From NCBI RefSeq assembly GCF_013359775.1, contig NZ_JABMCI010000066.1, forward strand, positions 186,001 to 250,000: DNA of 64,000 bases, read 5' to 3'. The notes below the pieces were generated by a model, which saw nothing but the letters and a program-made list of their open reading frames with translations, was not told where the DNA came from and did not search any database. The first letter of the stretch is position 1; each line of letters starts with the position of its first letter. Source of the stretch: Cellulomonas humilata (lineage in GTDB: Bacteria; Actinomycetota; Actinomycetes; Actinomycetales; Cellulomonadaceae). This document shows positions 25,975 to 33,991 of the stretch, one piece after another. Position numbers and translations under genes: made by a program.

Positions 25975-26550
25975 TCAGGCCTTGATCGCGACGAGGAAGA
26001 GGTCCGTCAGCTGCTGCGCGAGGACCCCCTTGTCCTCGGCGCCCTCGGGGGAGTACCAGTTCGACAGGTAGTGGACGTCCGCGAAGAAGTGCGCGACGAG
26101 CACCGCGCGGGGGATGTCGGTCCGGTAGAGCCCCTCCTCCTGGCCGCGCTCGATCAGGCCCGCGAACACGTCGTGGTACTGCCGACGTCGGCGGGTGACC
26201 TCCTTCTGGCGCGGCTCGGAGAGCATGTGGACGCTGCGGAAGAAGACGGTGCCCTCAGGCAGGAAGTCGATCGAGGTCTCGACGACGTCGACGCACACGT
26301 CGTGCAGCGTCTGCGCGGTCGGTGCGCCGCGGCCGACGATCTCCTCGAGGTGGTTCGTCTGGAGCGTCAGCATCCGCTCGTAGATCGAGAAGAGGAGGTC
26401 GTCCTTGGACTCGAAGTAGTGGTACATCGCGCCCTTGGTGACGCCGGCCGCCTCGACGATCTGCTGCACCGAGGTGTTGGCGTACCCCTGGGTGGAGAAC
26501 AGGTCGACGGCGGCCCGCGTGATGTCGTCGACGACGCTGGACGTGGCCAT
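25975..26550 (-). CDS. TetR-family repressor, probable regulator of the catabolic island
   Basis: A 191-residue TetR protein. The helix-turn-helix is near residues 25-50 (TSVQQIVEAAGVTKGAMYHYF), followed by a helical ligand domain of the kind seen in acyl-CoA-responsive repressors (KstR2/FadR-like). It sits inside the operon whose promoter carries operator copy 4, as expected for an autoregulated repressor. I infer it binds the four ATACCG...CGGTAT sites; binding is not shown by sequence alone. Confidence 0.85.
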   Translation of the reverse strand: MATSSVVDDITRAAVDLFSTQGYANTSVQQIVEAAGVTKGAMYHYFESKDDLLFSIYERMLTLQTNHLEEIVGRGAPTAQTLHDVCVDVVETSIDFLPEGTVFFRSVHMLSEPRQKEVTRRRRQYHDVFAGLIERGQEEGLYRTDIPRAVLVAHFFADVHYLSNWYSPEGAEDKGVLAQQLTDLFLVAIKA

Positions 26551-26573
26551 GGTGGTGCCTCTCTCGTGTGCGA

Positions 26574-27326
26574 CTAGCCGACGGCGACGGCACTCGCGCC
26601 GCCGTCGATGGTGAGCGTATGGCCGGTGATCCAGGCGGCGTCGTCGGACAGCAGGAACGCGACCGGGCCGGCGACGTCCTCGGGCTCACCGATGCGGCCG
26701 AGCGGGTAGACCGCGGCGAGCCGCGCCTCGCGGTCGCCCTCGTACAGCGCCTGCGCCAGCCGCGTCCGGACGACGGCGGGGGCCACCGCGTTGACCCGGA
26801 TCCCGGGCGCCAGCTCGACGGCGAGCTGCTGCGTGAGGTTGAGCAGCGCGGCCTTGGAGACGCCGTAGAACGCGACGCCCGGGCTGGCCGACAGGCCCGC
26901 GACCGAGCCGGTGTTCACGATCGAGCGGCGCAGCCCGGCCTCGACGGCCGAGCGTGTCCAGTCCAGGGCCGCCACGACGTTCACGTCCAGGATCTTGCGC
27001 ACCACGGAGCTCTCGATCTGCAGCGCGGGGCCGTAGGCGGGGTTGATGCCGGCGTTGTTCACCAGGTGGTCCAGGCCGCCGAAGCGATCGCGTACGAGGG
27101 CGAGGACGTCGGCGCGGTGGTCGTCGTCGTCGGCCTTGCCCGCGACGCCCACCGCGTGTCCCTCGGCGATCGCGTCGAGCCGGGCGATCGCAGCCGTCAG
27201 CGACTCCGGCTTGCGGCCGGTGATCACCACCGTGGCACCCTCGGTGACCAGCCGTTCCGCGACGGCCAGGCCGATCCCGCGGCTGGCCCCGGTGATCAGG
27301 GCGACCCTGCCCTCGAACCTGCGCAT
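26574..27326 (-). CDS. Short-chain dehydrogenase/reductase
   Basis: A 250-residue SDR with TGASRGIG, NNAG, the serine in NTGSVAG and YGVSK. Arg-Lys after the second strand (TGRKPE) suggests NADP. First gene of the SDR-TetR-QOR-SDR operon. ATG 27326 was chosen for its AAGGGG site; the longer frame reads through the operator. Confidence 0.88.
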   Translation of the reverse strand: MRRFEGRVALITGASRGIGLAVAERLVTEGATVVITGRKPESLTAAIARLDAIAEGHAVGVAGKADDDDHRADVLALVRDRFGGLDHLVNNAGINPAYGPALQIESSVVRKILDVNVVAALDWTRSAVEAGLRRSIVNTGSVAGLSASPGVAFYGVSKAALLNLTQQLAVELAPGIRVNAVAPAVVRTRLAQALYEGDREARLAAVYPLGRIGEPEDVAGPVAFLLSDDAAWITGHTLTIDGGASAVAVG

Positions 27327-27339
27327 GCCCGCCCCTTCG

Positions 27340-27357
27340 ATACCGACTGTTCGGTAT
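27340..27357. promoter_or_regulatory. TetR-type palindromic operator, copy 4
   Basis: ATACCGACTGTTCGGTAT, just upstream of the - strand SDR-TetR operon. Arms ATACCGA/TCGGTAT are exact complements. Confidence 0.75.
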
Positions 27358-27390
27358 GTCGCCAGACAGTAGCGCATCGGCGATGGCCTT

Positions 27391-27411
27391 TATCTGACGC
27401 TGCGTCAGATA
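27391..27411. promoter_or_regulatory. Second, unrelated palindromic operator
   Basis: Perfect 10-bp arms TATCTGACGC and GCGTCAGATA around a single T. It sits over the spacer and -10 (TAGGCT, 27410-27415) of the following membrane-protein gene, and 34 bp from operator copy 4. The unlike sequence implies a different regulator. Confidence 0.7.
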
Positions 27412-27421
27412 GGCTCCTCGC

Positions 27422-27769
27422 ATGGATCTCGTCTACCACCTGCTCGTCGTCCTGCACCTGCTCGGCTGGGCCATCGTGCTCGGCGGCACCCTGGTCAACC
27501 TCCGCACCCCGAAGATCGCCACCGGCGTGCTGCACGGCATCCTCACCGCGCTGGTCACCGGCATCGCCCTGGCCGGCATCGCGTCGGCGGGGCTCGCCGG
27601 GCACGAGCCGGACACGACCAAGATCGCCGTCAAGCTCGTCGTCGCGGTCGTCGTCACCGTGCTCGTCGTGCTCGGCGTCCGCAAGCCGTCGCGCGTGACC
27701 ACCGGCTACCTCGGCGCGATCGCCGGTCTGACGGCGCTGAACGTCGCGATCGCGGTGCTCTGGCGCTGA
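27422..27769 (+). CDS. Small four-helix membrane protein, unknown function
   Basis: A 115-residue hydrophobic protein with about four membrane helices (near 5-25, 35-55, 65-83 and 92-112) and no recognisable motif. The ATG follows TAGGCT by 6 nt, suggesting a leaderless mRNA. A perfect palindrome covers this promoter, so its expression is tightly controlled by an unknown regulator. Its position next to the catabolic island hints at, but does not prove, a link. Confidence 0.72.
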   Translation: MDLVYHLLVVLHLLGWAIVLGGTLVNLRTPKIATGVLHGILTALVTGIALAGIASAGLAGHEPDTTKIAVKLVVAVVVTVLVVLGVRKPSRVTTGYLGAIAGLTALNVAIAVLWR

Positions 27770-27785
27770 CGTTACTGTCCACCCC

Positions 27786-28268
27786 GTGAACTCCGTCGGT
27801 GACCTCCTGGTCGGGCTCGTCGTGCTGGTCGGTCTCTTCGGGGTCGTCGTCCAGGTGCTGCCCGGCGGGCTGCTCGTCGCCGGGGCGGTCATCGTCTGGG
27901 GCGTCGTCACCGGGGGAGTCGCGGGCTGGACCGTCGTCGCGATCACGGTCCTGGTCACGGCGCTGGCGTTCGTCGGCAAGTACCTGCTGGCGGGCCGGCA
28001 CCTCAAGCGCGCGGGCGTGCCGTCGTCCACGCTCGTCTGGGGCGGGATCGCGGGCGTCGTCGGGTTCTTCGTCATCCCCGTCGTCGGGCTGTTCGTCGGC
28101 TTCGTGCTCGGGATCTACGTCGCGGAGTGGCTCCGGTCGCGCGAGCCCCGGCCGGCGTGGCGCGCCACCGTCGCGGCGCTCCAGGCCACCGGCCTGACCA
28201 TCCTGGTGGAGCTCGCCGCGGCGCTGGTCTCGACCGGAGCGTGGCTGACCGCGCTCGCCCTCACCTGA
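27786..28268 (+). CDS. DUF456 membrane protein
   Basis: A 160-residue membrane protein of the DUF456 family, with its glycine-rich helices and the IYVAEWLR segment. Function unknown. GTG 27786 lies 7 nt after TACTGT and 16 bp after the previous stop; it may be co-transcribed with the upstream small membrane protein or have its own leaderless promoter. Confidence 0.8.
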   Translation: MNSVGDLLVGLVVLVGLFGVVVQVLPGGLLVAGAVIVWGVVTGGVAGWTVVAITVLVTALAFVGKYLLAGRHLKRAGVPSSTLVWGGIAGVVGFFVIPVVGLFVGFVLGIYVAEWLRSREPRPAWRATVAALQATGLTILVELAAALVSTGAWLTALALT

Positions 28269-28328
28269 CCGGGCGCGTCCACAGCCCAGCACGGGAATGT
28301 CGGTCCCGGCGCCTATCCTGGGAGCGCC

Positions 28329-30785
28329 ATGACGTCGCTCTTCGAGAACCTCTCCCTGCCCCTGCCGGGCGCCTCGGCAGACCCCTCCGGCGACGCCGCG
28401 GCCGAGGCTGCCGCCGTCCGCCGCCGGGCAGAGGCCGACGCCCTGCTCAGGGGCCTCAACCCGCAGCAGCGGGAGGCCGTCCTGCACCAGGGCGGGCCGC
28501 TGCTGATCGTCGCCGGCGCGGGATCGGGCAAGACGCGGGTGCTGACCAACCGCATCGCGTACCTGCTGGCCACGGGACGGGCCCGCGCGGGCGAGGTCAT
28601 CGCGATCACGTTCACCAACAAGGCCGCGGCGGAGATGCGCGAGCGCGTCGAGAGCCTCGTCGGCCCGGCCGCCGGCCGCATGTGGGTGTCCACGTTCCAC
28701 TCGGCATGCGTGCGGATCCTGCGCCGAGAGGCCGCGACCCTGGGCCTGCGGTCCAGCTTCTCCATCTACGACTCGGCGGACTCGCAGCGCCTGCTCACCC
28801 TGGTGGCGCGCGAGCTCGACCTCGACACCAAGCGGTACCCCGCCAAGGCGCTGGCGAACAAGATCTCGTCGCTCAAGGACGAGCTGGTGGACCCCGAGAC
28901 GTTCGCGGCGACCTCCGGCGGCGGCGCGGCGAACGACTTCGACACCGCCCTGGCGCAGGTCTACACGCGCTACCAGGCCCGGTTGAAGCAGGCGCACGCC
29001 CTCGACTTCGACGACCTGATCATGACCACCGTGCACCTGCTGCGCGCGTACCCCGCCGTCGCCGAGCACTATCGGCGCCGGTTCCGGCACGTGCTGGTCG
29101 ACGAGTACCAGGACACCAACCACGCCCAGTACGCCCTGGTGCGTGAGCTGGTGGGCTCCTCGCGGGGGATCGTCGACGACTCCACGGACATGGAGCTCCC
29201 GCGCGGCGAGCTCACGGTGGTCGGCGACGCGGACCAGTCGATCTACGCGTTCCGCGGGGCGTCCATCCGCAACATCCTCGAGTTCGAGGTGGACTACCCG
29301 GACGCGCGGACCATCCTGCTCGAGCAGAACTACCGGTCCACGCAGACCATCCTGTCCGCCGCCAACGCGGTGATCAGCCGCAACCCCGGCCGGGAGAACA
29401 AGCGACTCTGGACCGACTCCGGGGCGGGCGCCCAGATCGTCGCCTACGTGGCGGACACCGAGCACGAGGAGGCGCGGTTCGTCGCTGAGGAGATCGACCG
29501 GCTGGGCGACTCCGACGGGGTCCGGCCCGGCGACGTCGCCGTGTTCTACCGCGCGAACGCACAGTCCCGCGCGCTCGAGGAGGTGCTCATCCGCGTCGGG
29601 CTGCCGTACAAGGTGGTCGGCGGCACGCGGTTCTACGAGCGCAAGGAGATCAAGGACGCGGTCGCGTACCTGCGCGCGCTGGACAACCCCGACGACGACG
29701 TGAGCGTGCGCCGCATCCTCAACGTGCCCAAGCGCGGGCTGGGGGACCGGTCGGAGGCCATGGTCGCCTCCTTCGCGGAGCGCGAGCGCATCTCGTTCGG
29801 CGCCGCTCTCGACCGGCTCGACGAGGTCCCCGGCCTCGGCACGCGCGCGATCACGGGCCTGTCGGCCTTCGCCTCGATGATGACCGACCTGCGGACGCTG
29901 GCGTCGACCGCCGGCCCGGCCGAGGTCCTCGGCGCGATCCTCGACCGGTCGGGCTACCTCGCGGAGCTGCGGGCCAGCGACGACCCGCAGGACGGCTCCC
30001 GGGTGGAGAACCTGGCCGAGCTGCACGCCGTCGCGTCCGAGTTCGAGCAGAGTGATCCCGAGGGGGTTCTCGCCGACTTCCTCGAACGCGTCTCGCTCGT
30101 CGCGGACTCCGACCAGATCCCGGACGACGACGGCGGGGACGGCGACGACGAGTCCCGCCCCGACCCCGGTGTCGTCACGCTCATGACCCTGCACACCGCC
30201 AAGGGCCTCGAGTTCCCGGTCGTGTTCCTCACCGGCATGGAGGACGGCACGTTCCCGCACCTGCGGTCGCTGTCGGACTCGCAGCAGCTGGAGGAGGAGC
30301 GCCGGCTGGCGTACGTCGGGCTGACCCGTGCGCGCGAGCGGTTGTACATCTCGCGAGCAGCCGTCCGTACGGCGTGGGGGGTGCCCAACGAGTTCCCGCC
30401 CAGCCGCTTCCTGGACGACCTGCCGGACGAGCTCATCGACTGGCGTCGGCGGGAGTCGTCGACCTCGCAGCTGCGCGGCGGGTGGGGCTCGGGCTACGGG
30501 TCCTCCGGTGGGGGCGGCTACCGGGCCTCGTCGGCACCGCGCGTCGAGCGCGAGGCGCGGCCCACGTTGCCGTCCACCGGTGCCACCTTCGGCTCGGCCA
30601 AGCCGCGCCCCGACTCCGCGATCCCGCAGCTGGCGATCGGTGACCGCGTCACGCACGACTCGTACGGACTGGGCACGGTCATCGGGCTCGAGGGTGCCGG
30701 CCCGAACGCGGTGGCCAAGGTCGACTTCGGCACCGACGGCACCAAGCGCCTGCTGCTGAGGTTCTCGCCGGTCACCAAGCTGTAG
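28329..30785 (+). CDS. pcrA: ATP-dependent DNA helicase, UvrD/PcrA type
   Basis: An 818-residue SF1A 3'-5' helicase for repair and replication-fork clearing. Motifs in order: GAGSGKTRVL (I), FTNKAAAEMRERV (Ia), VDEYQDTN (II), GDADQSIYAFRGA (III), LEQNYRST (IV), TLHTAKGLEFP (V) and VGLTRARERL (VI). The C-terminal tail has a glycine/serine linker and a Tudor-like RNA-polymerase-binding segment (IGDRVTHDSYGLGTV), typical of PcrA. TATCCT at 28314 is a likely -10. Confidence 0.95.
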   Translation: MTSLFENLSLPLPGASADPSGDAAAEAAAVRRRAEADALLRGLNPQQREAVLHQGGPLLIVAGAGSGKTRVLTNRIAYLLATGRARAGEVIAITFTNKAAAEMRERVESLVGPAAGRMWVSTFHSACVRILRREAATLGLRSSFSIYDSADSQRLLTLVARELDLDTKRYPAKALANKISSLKDELVDPETFAATSGGGAANDFDTALAQVYTRYQARLKQAHALDFDDLIMTTVHLLRAYPAVAEHYRRRFRHVLVDEYQDTNHAQYALVRELVGSSRGIVDDSTDMELPRGELTVVGDADQSIYAFRGASIRNILEFEVDYPDARTILLEQNYRSTQTILSAANAVISRNPGRENKRLWTDSGAGAQIVAYVADTEHEEARFVAEEIDRLGDSDGVRPGDVAVFYRANAQSRALEEVLIRVGLPYKVVGGTRFYERKEIKDAVAYLRALDNPDDDVSVRRILNVPKRGLGDRSEAMVASFAERERISFGAALDRLDEVPGLGTRAITGLSAFASMMTDLRTLASTAGPAEVLGAILDRSGYLAELRASDDPQDGSRVENLAELHAVASEFEQSDPEGVLADFLERVSLVADSDQIPDDDGGDGDDESRPDPGVVTLMTLHTAKGLEFPVVFLTGMEDGTFPHLRSLSDSQQLEEERRLAYVGLTRARERLYISRAAVRTAWGVPNEFPPSRFLDDLPDELIDWRRRESSTSQLRGGWGSGYGSSGGGGYRASSAPRVEREARPTLPSTGATFGSAKPRPDSAIPQLAIGDRVTHDSYGLGTVIGLEGAGPNAVAKVDFGTDGTKRLLLRFSPVTKL

Positions 30786-30801
30786 CGGTCCGCCCGGGAC
30801 A

Positions 30802-30839
30802 GGTGGCGTGCGCGCGTGGCGAACCTGCCGCGCGCCACC
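30802..30839. terminator. Probable terminator between convergent genes
   Basis: Inverted repeat GGTGGCG/CGCCACC extended by GC pairs with a one-base bulge, in the 86-bp gap between pcrA and the Clp-N gene. Weaker than the other terminators here. Confidence 0.45.
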
Positions 30840-30871
30840 ACCGCAGCCCAGTCGGTCGGCATCCGGGTCCC

Positions 30872-31420
30872 TCAGCCCACCGGGACGTCGGCCCACACGG
30901 CGGTGACGGACTCGCGCACGGCCGCGGGTCCCACGCCGAGGGAGCTGAGCACCCGGTACGCGGTGGTGTCGTCCAGCCGCGCGACCGCGAGCAGCAGGTG
31001 CCCGGTGTCGATCCGCCGGTGCTTGCAGCGGACCGCCTCGCGCAGCGCGATCTCCAGCAGCTTCTTCGACGCGGGCTCGAACGGCAGGTGACCGGTGGAG
31101 CCGCGCGTCGGCGGCGGCGTGTCCAGCGCTCCGGGCCCGAACGAGGCCTCGACCTGTGCGCGGACGGCGTCGAGATCGATGCCCACACCGGCCAGCGCGT
31201 CGGCGTCGATCGCGTGCGCCGGCAGCGTGCGGACCGTGGCGAGCACCTCGGCGTGGTGGAGGCCCAGCCGTTCGAGCGCTCGCGCGGCGACGGTGTCGGG
31301 CGTCCGGACCATGCCCAGCAGCACGTGCTCGGTGCCGATCCTGTCGGCGCCGAGCGCGCGGCCCTCGTCCTGCGCGCGGACGACGGCCTCGCGTGCGTCC
31401 TTGGCGAACTTCTCGAACAT
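30872..31420 (-). CDS. Stand-alone double Clp N-domain protein
   Basis: A 182-residue protein made of two Clp-N repeats (about 1-70 with RIGTEHVLLGMV, and 90-175 with RIDTGHLLLAV) and no AAA+ module. Clp-N domains bind adaptors or substrates of ClpA/ClpC, so it may act as an adaptor, decoy or regulator of the Clp machine. Its ATG overlaps the stop of a small HTH gene (TGATG), forming a two-gene module controlled by two operators. Confidence 0.85.
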   Translation of the reverse strand: MFEKFAKDAREAVVRAQDEGRALGADRIGTEHVLLGMVRTPDTVAARALERLGLHHAEVLATVRTLPAHAIDADALAGVGIDLDAVRAQVEASFGPGALDTPPPTRGSTGHLPFEPASKKLLEIALREAVRCKHRRIDTGHLLLAVARLDDTTAYRVLSSLGVGPAAVRESVTAVWADVPVG

Positions 31421-31632
31421 CAGCCGAGCCTCTTCCCGTACTTCTTGTGGACCGCCTGCCGAGAGACGCCCAAGGCGTCGGCGACCTGCTGCCAGGACCA
31501 GCCGAGCCGGCGGGCGCGCTCGACGTGCAGGGCCTCCAGCCGGTCGGCGAGCGCGCGCAGCGCCCGCACGGCCCGCAGGCCCTCGGCAGGCTCGGCAGCA
31601 CTCGCGGCTGCGGTCATGAGCTCATCGGACAT
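31420..31632 (-). CDS. Small helix-turn-helix regulator of the Clp-N module
   Basis: A 70-residue protein with a predicted coiled or helical N-terminus and a C-terminal helix-turn-helix (GWSWQQVADALGVSRQAVHK). It is a minimal DNA-binding protein, probably a dimer. Two inverted repeats lie exactly on its promoter, consistent with autorepression. Because it is co-translated with the Clp-N protein, that protein may be its partner or control its turnover. Confidence 0.82.
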   Translation of the reverse strand: MSDELMTAAASAAEPAEGLRAVRALRALADRLEALHVERARRLGWSWQQVADALGVSRQAVHKKYGKRLG

Positions 31633-31635
31633 GCC

Positions 31636-31679
31636 GTCAACCTACGTTGACACGCAGGAGACTGTCAACCCACATTGAC
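31636..31679 (-). promoter_or_regulatory. Promoter of the HTH/Clp-N module with two operators
   Basis: On the - strand, TTGACA (-35, 31668-31663) and TAGGTT (-10, 31644-31639) are 18 nt apart, and the -10 ends 6 nt before the ATG. Operator A, GTCAACCTACGTTGAC (31636-31651), covers the -10. Operator B, GTCAACCCACATTGAC (31664-31679), covers the -35. Their centres are 28 bp apart. Confidence 0.78.
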
Positions 31680-31684
31680 AGCAA

Positions 31685-31789
31685 CGTCCGCACTCGTGCG
31701 GGGAGGAACCCGACGGAGTGCGGACGCAGCGGCGGGAGGGGTGACGACGTCCGCACTCGTGCGGGGAGGAGGCCGCCGGAGTGCGGACG
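31685..31789. repeat. Two tandem copies of a hairpin-forming repeat
   Basis: Unit 1 (31685-31726) and unit 2 (31748-31789) each start CGTCCGCACTCGTGCGGGG and end GAGTGCGGACG, so each can fold with 11-bp arms. They are 63 bp apart and end 18 bp before the stop of the uridine-kinase-like gene on the - strand. Possible terminator pair or REP-like element. Confidence 0.75.
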
Positions 31790-31807
31790 TCCGCGGGTGG
31801 GGCCGGG

Positions 31808-32500
31808 TCAGGGGTGGGGGATCACCTGGGGGTGGGCCAGGTCGCGGTTGTCGACGACCACCGTGGCGCGGGATGCCGGCCGGCAGGCGGCCAGGTAGCG
31901 GCGCTGGCCCTCGACGTAGCGGGTGTTCGCGGGGTGGGTGGGGTCGGGCGAGCAGCCGTCGCGGACGGCCATCCGCGCGAACGTCTCGGCGAAGTCGACG
32001 TCGAGGTACACCGACAGGTCCCACCAGGCGGCCAGCTCGTCTCGGTGCAGGAAGATCCCGTCGACCACGAGCACGGTGCGGTCGGTGCCGGCCTCGCGCG
32101 GCAGGTGCAGGGGGTTGTCGTTCGCGACGTCACGCACCGCGCGCCGGAAGCGCCGGGAGCCGCCCGGGGCGAACGGCTCCAGCACCTCGGTCCGCAGCGC
32201 GTCGTAGTCGTACGAGTCCGCCCAGAACCCCTCGGGGGAGTGCCGGCCCTGGCGGTAGCGCTCGTCACGGGGTCGGTGGAAGCCGTCGACGCAGACGCGC
32301 ACCACGTCCCGGCCCTCGCGTCGCAGGTCGACGGCCAGCTCGTCGGCAAACGTGGTCTTGCCGGCGCCGTCCATGCCGTCGACCCCGACGAGGACGGGAC
32401 GGCCGAGCGCGCGCGGGTCGGGGATGCGACCCGTCACCTCGCGCACGACGGCGAGGCGGGCGACCGACGCCGTGGGCGCCGTGTCCGAGGGGGCGCTCAC
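31808..32500 (-). CDS. Uridine kinase-like P-loop nucleoside kinase
   Basis: A 230-residue cytoplasmic kinase with Walker A GMDGAGKTTF near residue 43, the DGFHRPRDERYRQG segment and ADSYDYDAL typical of uridine kinase/phosphoribulokinase-like proteins, and a lid region rich in arginine. It probably phosphorylates a nucleoside or related metabolite. GTG 32500 was taken as the first plausible start; no ribosome-binding site is evident, so the N-terminus is uncertain by a few residues. Confidence 0.8.
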   Translation of the reverse strand: MSAPSDTAPTASVARLAVVREVTGRIPDPRALGRPVLVGVDGMDGAGKTTFADELAVDLRREGRDVVRVCVDGFHRPRDERYRQGRHSPEGFWADSYDYDALRTEVLEPFAPGGSRRFRRAVRDVANDNPLHLPREAGTDRTVLVVDGIFLHRDELAAWWDLSVYLDVDFAETFARMAVRDGCSPDPTHPANTRYVEGQRRYLAACRPASRATVVVDNRDLAHPQVIPHP

Positions 32501-32663
32501 CGCGGCCGACGCAGGGACGCCGACGAACCGCCGGGATCGAGCGTTGCAGCGACGTGCGTCACTGGGTTCATGCGGGCGAACGTAGCGGAACGTCCGGTTT
32601 GTCGGGAAGGGTTCGGGGACGCGTCGGGGAGAAACCGTGAAGAACGGGCGTTGCGCACGCCAC

Positions 32664-32685
32664 ATCTCTCGATGTGAAGAGATCT
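32664..32685. promoter_or_regulatory. Candidate TCA-cycle regulatory motif upstream of sucC
   Basis: A 22-nt stretch beginning ATCTCTCGATGTGAAG and ending ATCT matches 17 of 22 positions with the stretch at 42365 upstream of the isocitrate dehydrogenase gene. It contains the inverted repeat ATCTCT...AGAGAT. The 267-bp gap 32501-32767 is otherwise promoter and leader of sucC. Confidence 0.5.
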
Positions 32686-32767
32686 CCACCCGGCGGCTAC
32701 CATCGACCGGGGCGTTTCGGCCGCACAGAGGCCGTCGAACGCCGGTTGATGAGAGGACCCAGACCAG

Positions 32768-33949
32768 GTGGACCTGTTCGAGTACCAGGCACGTGACATC
32801 TTCGAGAAGCACGGCGTCCCCGTGCTCGGCGGCGTCGTCGCCACCACCCCGGAGGAGGCCCGCGCCGGCGCGGAGCAGCTCCTGGGCGGTCAGCCCGGCG
32901 TCGTGGTCGTCAAGGCGCAGGTCAAGGTCGGTGGCCGCGGCAAGGCCGGCGGCGTCAAGCTGGCCAGGTCCGCGGACGACGCGGCCGAGAAGGCCACCGA
33001 GATCCTCGGCATGGACATCAAGGGCCACACGGTCCACCGCGTGATGATCGCGGCCGGTGCGAAGATCGCGACGGAGTTCTACTTCTCCCTGCTGCTGGAC
33101 CGCTCCGAGCGCCGCTACCTGGCGATGTGCTCGGTCGAGGGCGGCATGGACATCGAGCAGCTGGCCGTGGAGCGTCCCGACGCCCTGGCGAAGGTGGCCG
33201 TCGACCCGCGCACCGGCATCGACCAGGCCAAGGCCGACGAGATCGTCCGCGCCGCCGGGTTCGACGCCGAGATCGCCCCCAAGGTCGCCGCGGTGCTCCA
33301 GACGCTCTGGACCGTCTACCGCAGCGAGGACGCCACGCTGGTCGAGGTGAACCCGCTGGTCCTCACCGAGGACGGCGAGATCGTCGCGCTCGACGGCAAG
33401 GTCACGCTCGACGAGAACGCCTCCTTCCGGCACCCGGAGCACGCCGACCTCGAGGACACCGCCGCGGCGGACCCGCTCGAGGCCAGGGCCAAGGCGGCGG
33501 ACCTCAACTACGTCAAGCTCGACGGCGAGGTCGGCATCATCGGCAACGGCGCCGGGCTCGTGATGAGCACGCTCGACGTCGTCGCGTACGCCGGTGAGGC
33601 GCACGGCGGCGTGAAGCCCGCCAACTTCCTGGACATCGGCGGCGGCGCGAGCGCCGAGATCATGGCGGCCGGCCTGCACATCATCCTGACGGACCCGCAG
33701 GTCAAGTCGGTCTTCGTCAACGTCTTCGGTGGCATCACGGCGTGCGACGCCGTCGCCAACGGCATCGTCGCGGCGCTCGAGATCCTCGGCGACGAGGAGA
33801 ACAAGCCGCTCGTCGTGCGCCTGGACGGCAACAACGTGCTCGAGGGCCGTCGGATCCTGGCCGAGGCCGGTCACCCCCTGGTCACCATCGCGGACACCAT
33901 GGACGGCGGCGCCGACAAGGCTGCCGAGCTCGCCCACGCCGCCGCCTGA
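32768..33949 (+). CDS. sucC: Succinate-CoA ligase, beta subunit
   Basis: A 393-residue ADP/GDP-forming succinyl-CoA synthetase beta chain of the TCA cycle. The ATP-grasp domain (about 1-240) starts [12 protein letters not shown] and contains [16 protein letters not shown] and EVNPLVLT. The CoA-ligase domain has [10 protein letters not shown] and [13 protein letters not shown] start with AGAGGA upstream. The alpha subunit follows after 42 bp. Confidence 0.97.
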   Translation: MDLFEYQARDIFEKHGVPVLGGVVATTPEEARAGAEQLLGGQPGVVVVKAQVKVGGRGKAGGVKLARSADDAAEKATEILGMDIKGHTVHRVMIAAGAKIATEFYFSLLLDRSERRYLAMCSVEGGMDIEQLAVERPDALAKVAVDPRTGIDQAKADEIVRAAGFDAEIAPKVAAVLQTLWTVYRSEDATLVEVNPLVLTEDGEIVALDGKVTLDENASFRHPEHADLEDTAAADPLEARAKAADLNYVKLDGEVGIIGNGAGLVMSTLDVVAYAGEAHGGVKPANFLDIGGGASAEIMAAGLHIILTDPQVKSVFVNVFGGITACDAVANGIVAALEILGDEENKPLVVRLDGNNVLEGRRILAEAGHPLVTIADTMDGGADKAAELAHAAA

Positions 33950-33991
33950 GACCGCTGACCCACACAGACGCAGAGAGAAGCAGACACCACC

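Noticed and set aside
31685-31789. A CRISPR-like array from the two hairpin repeats
   Set aside because: Only two units, no spacer series and no cas genes; the repeats are better read as terminator or REP-like elements.
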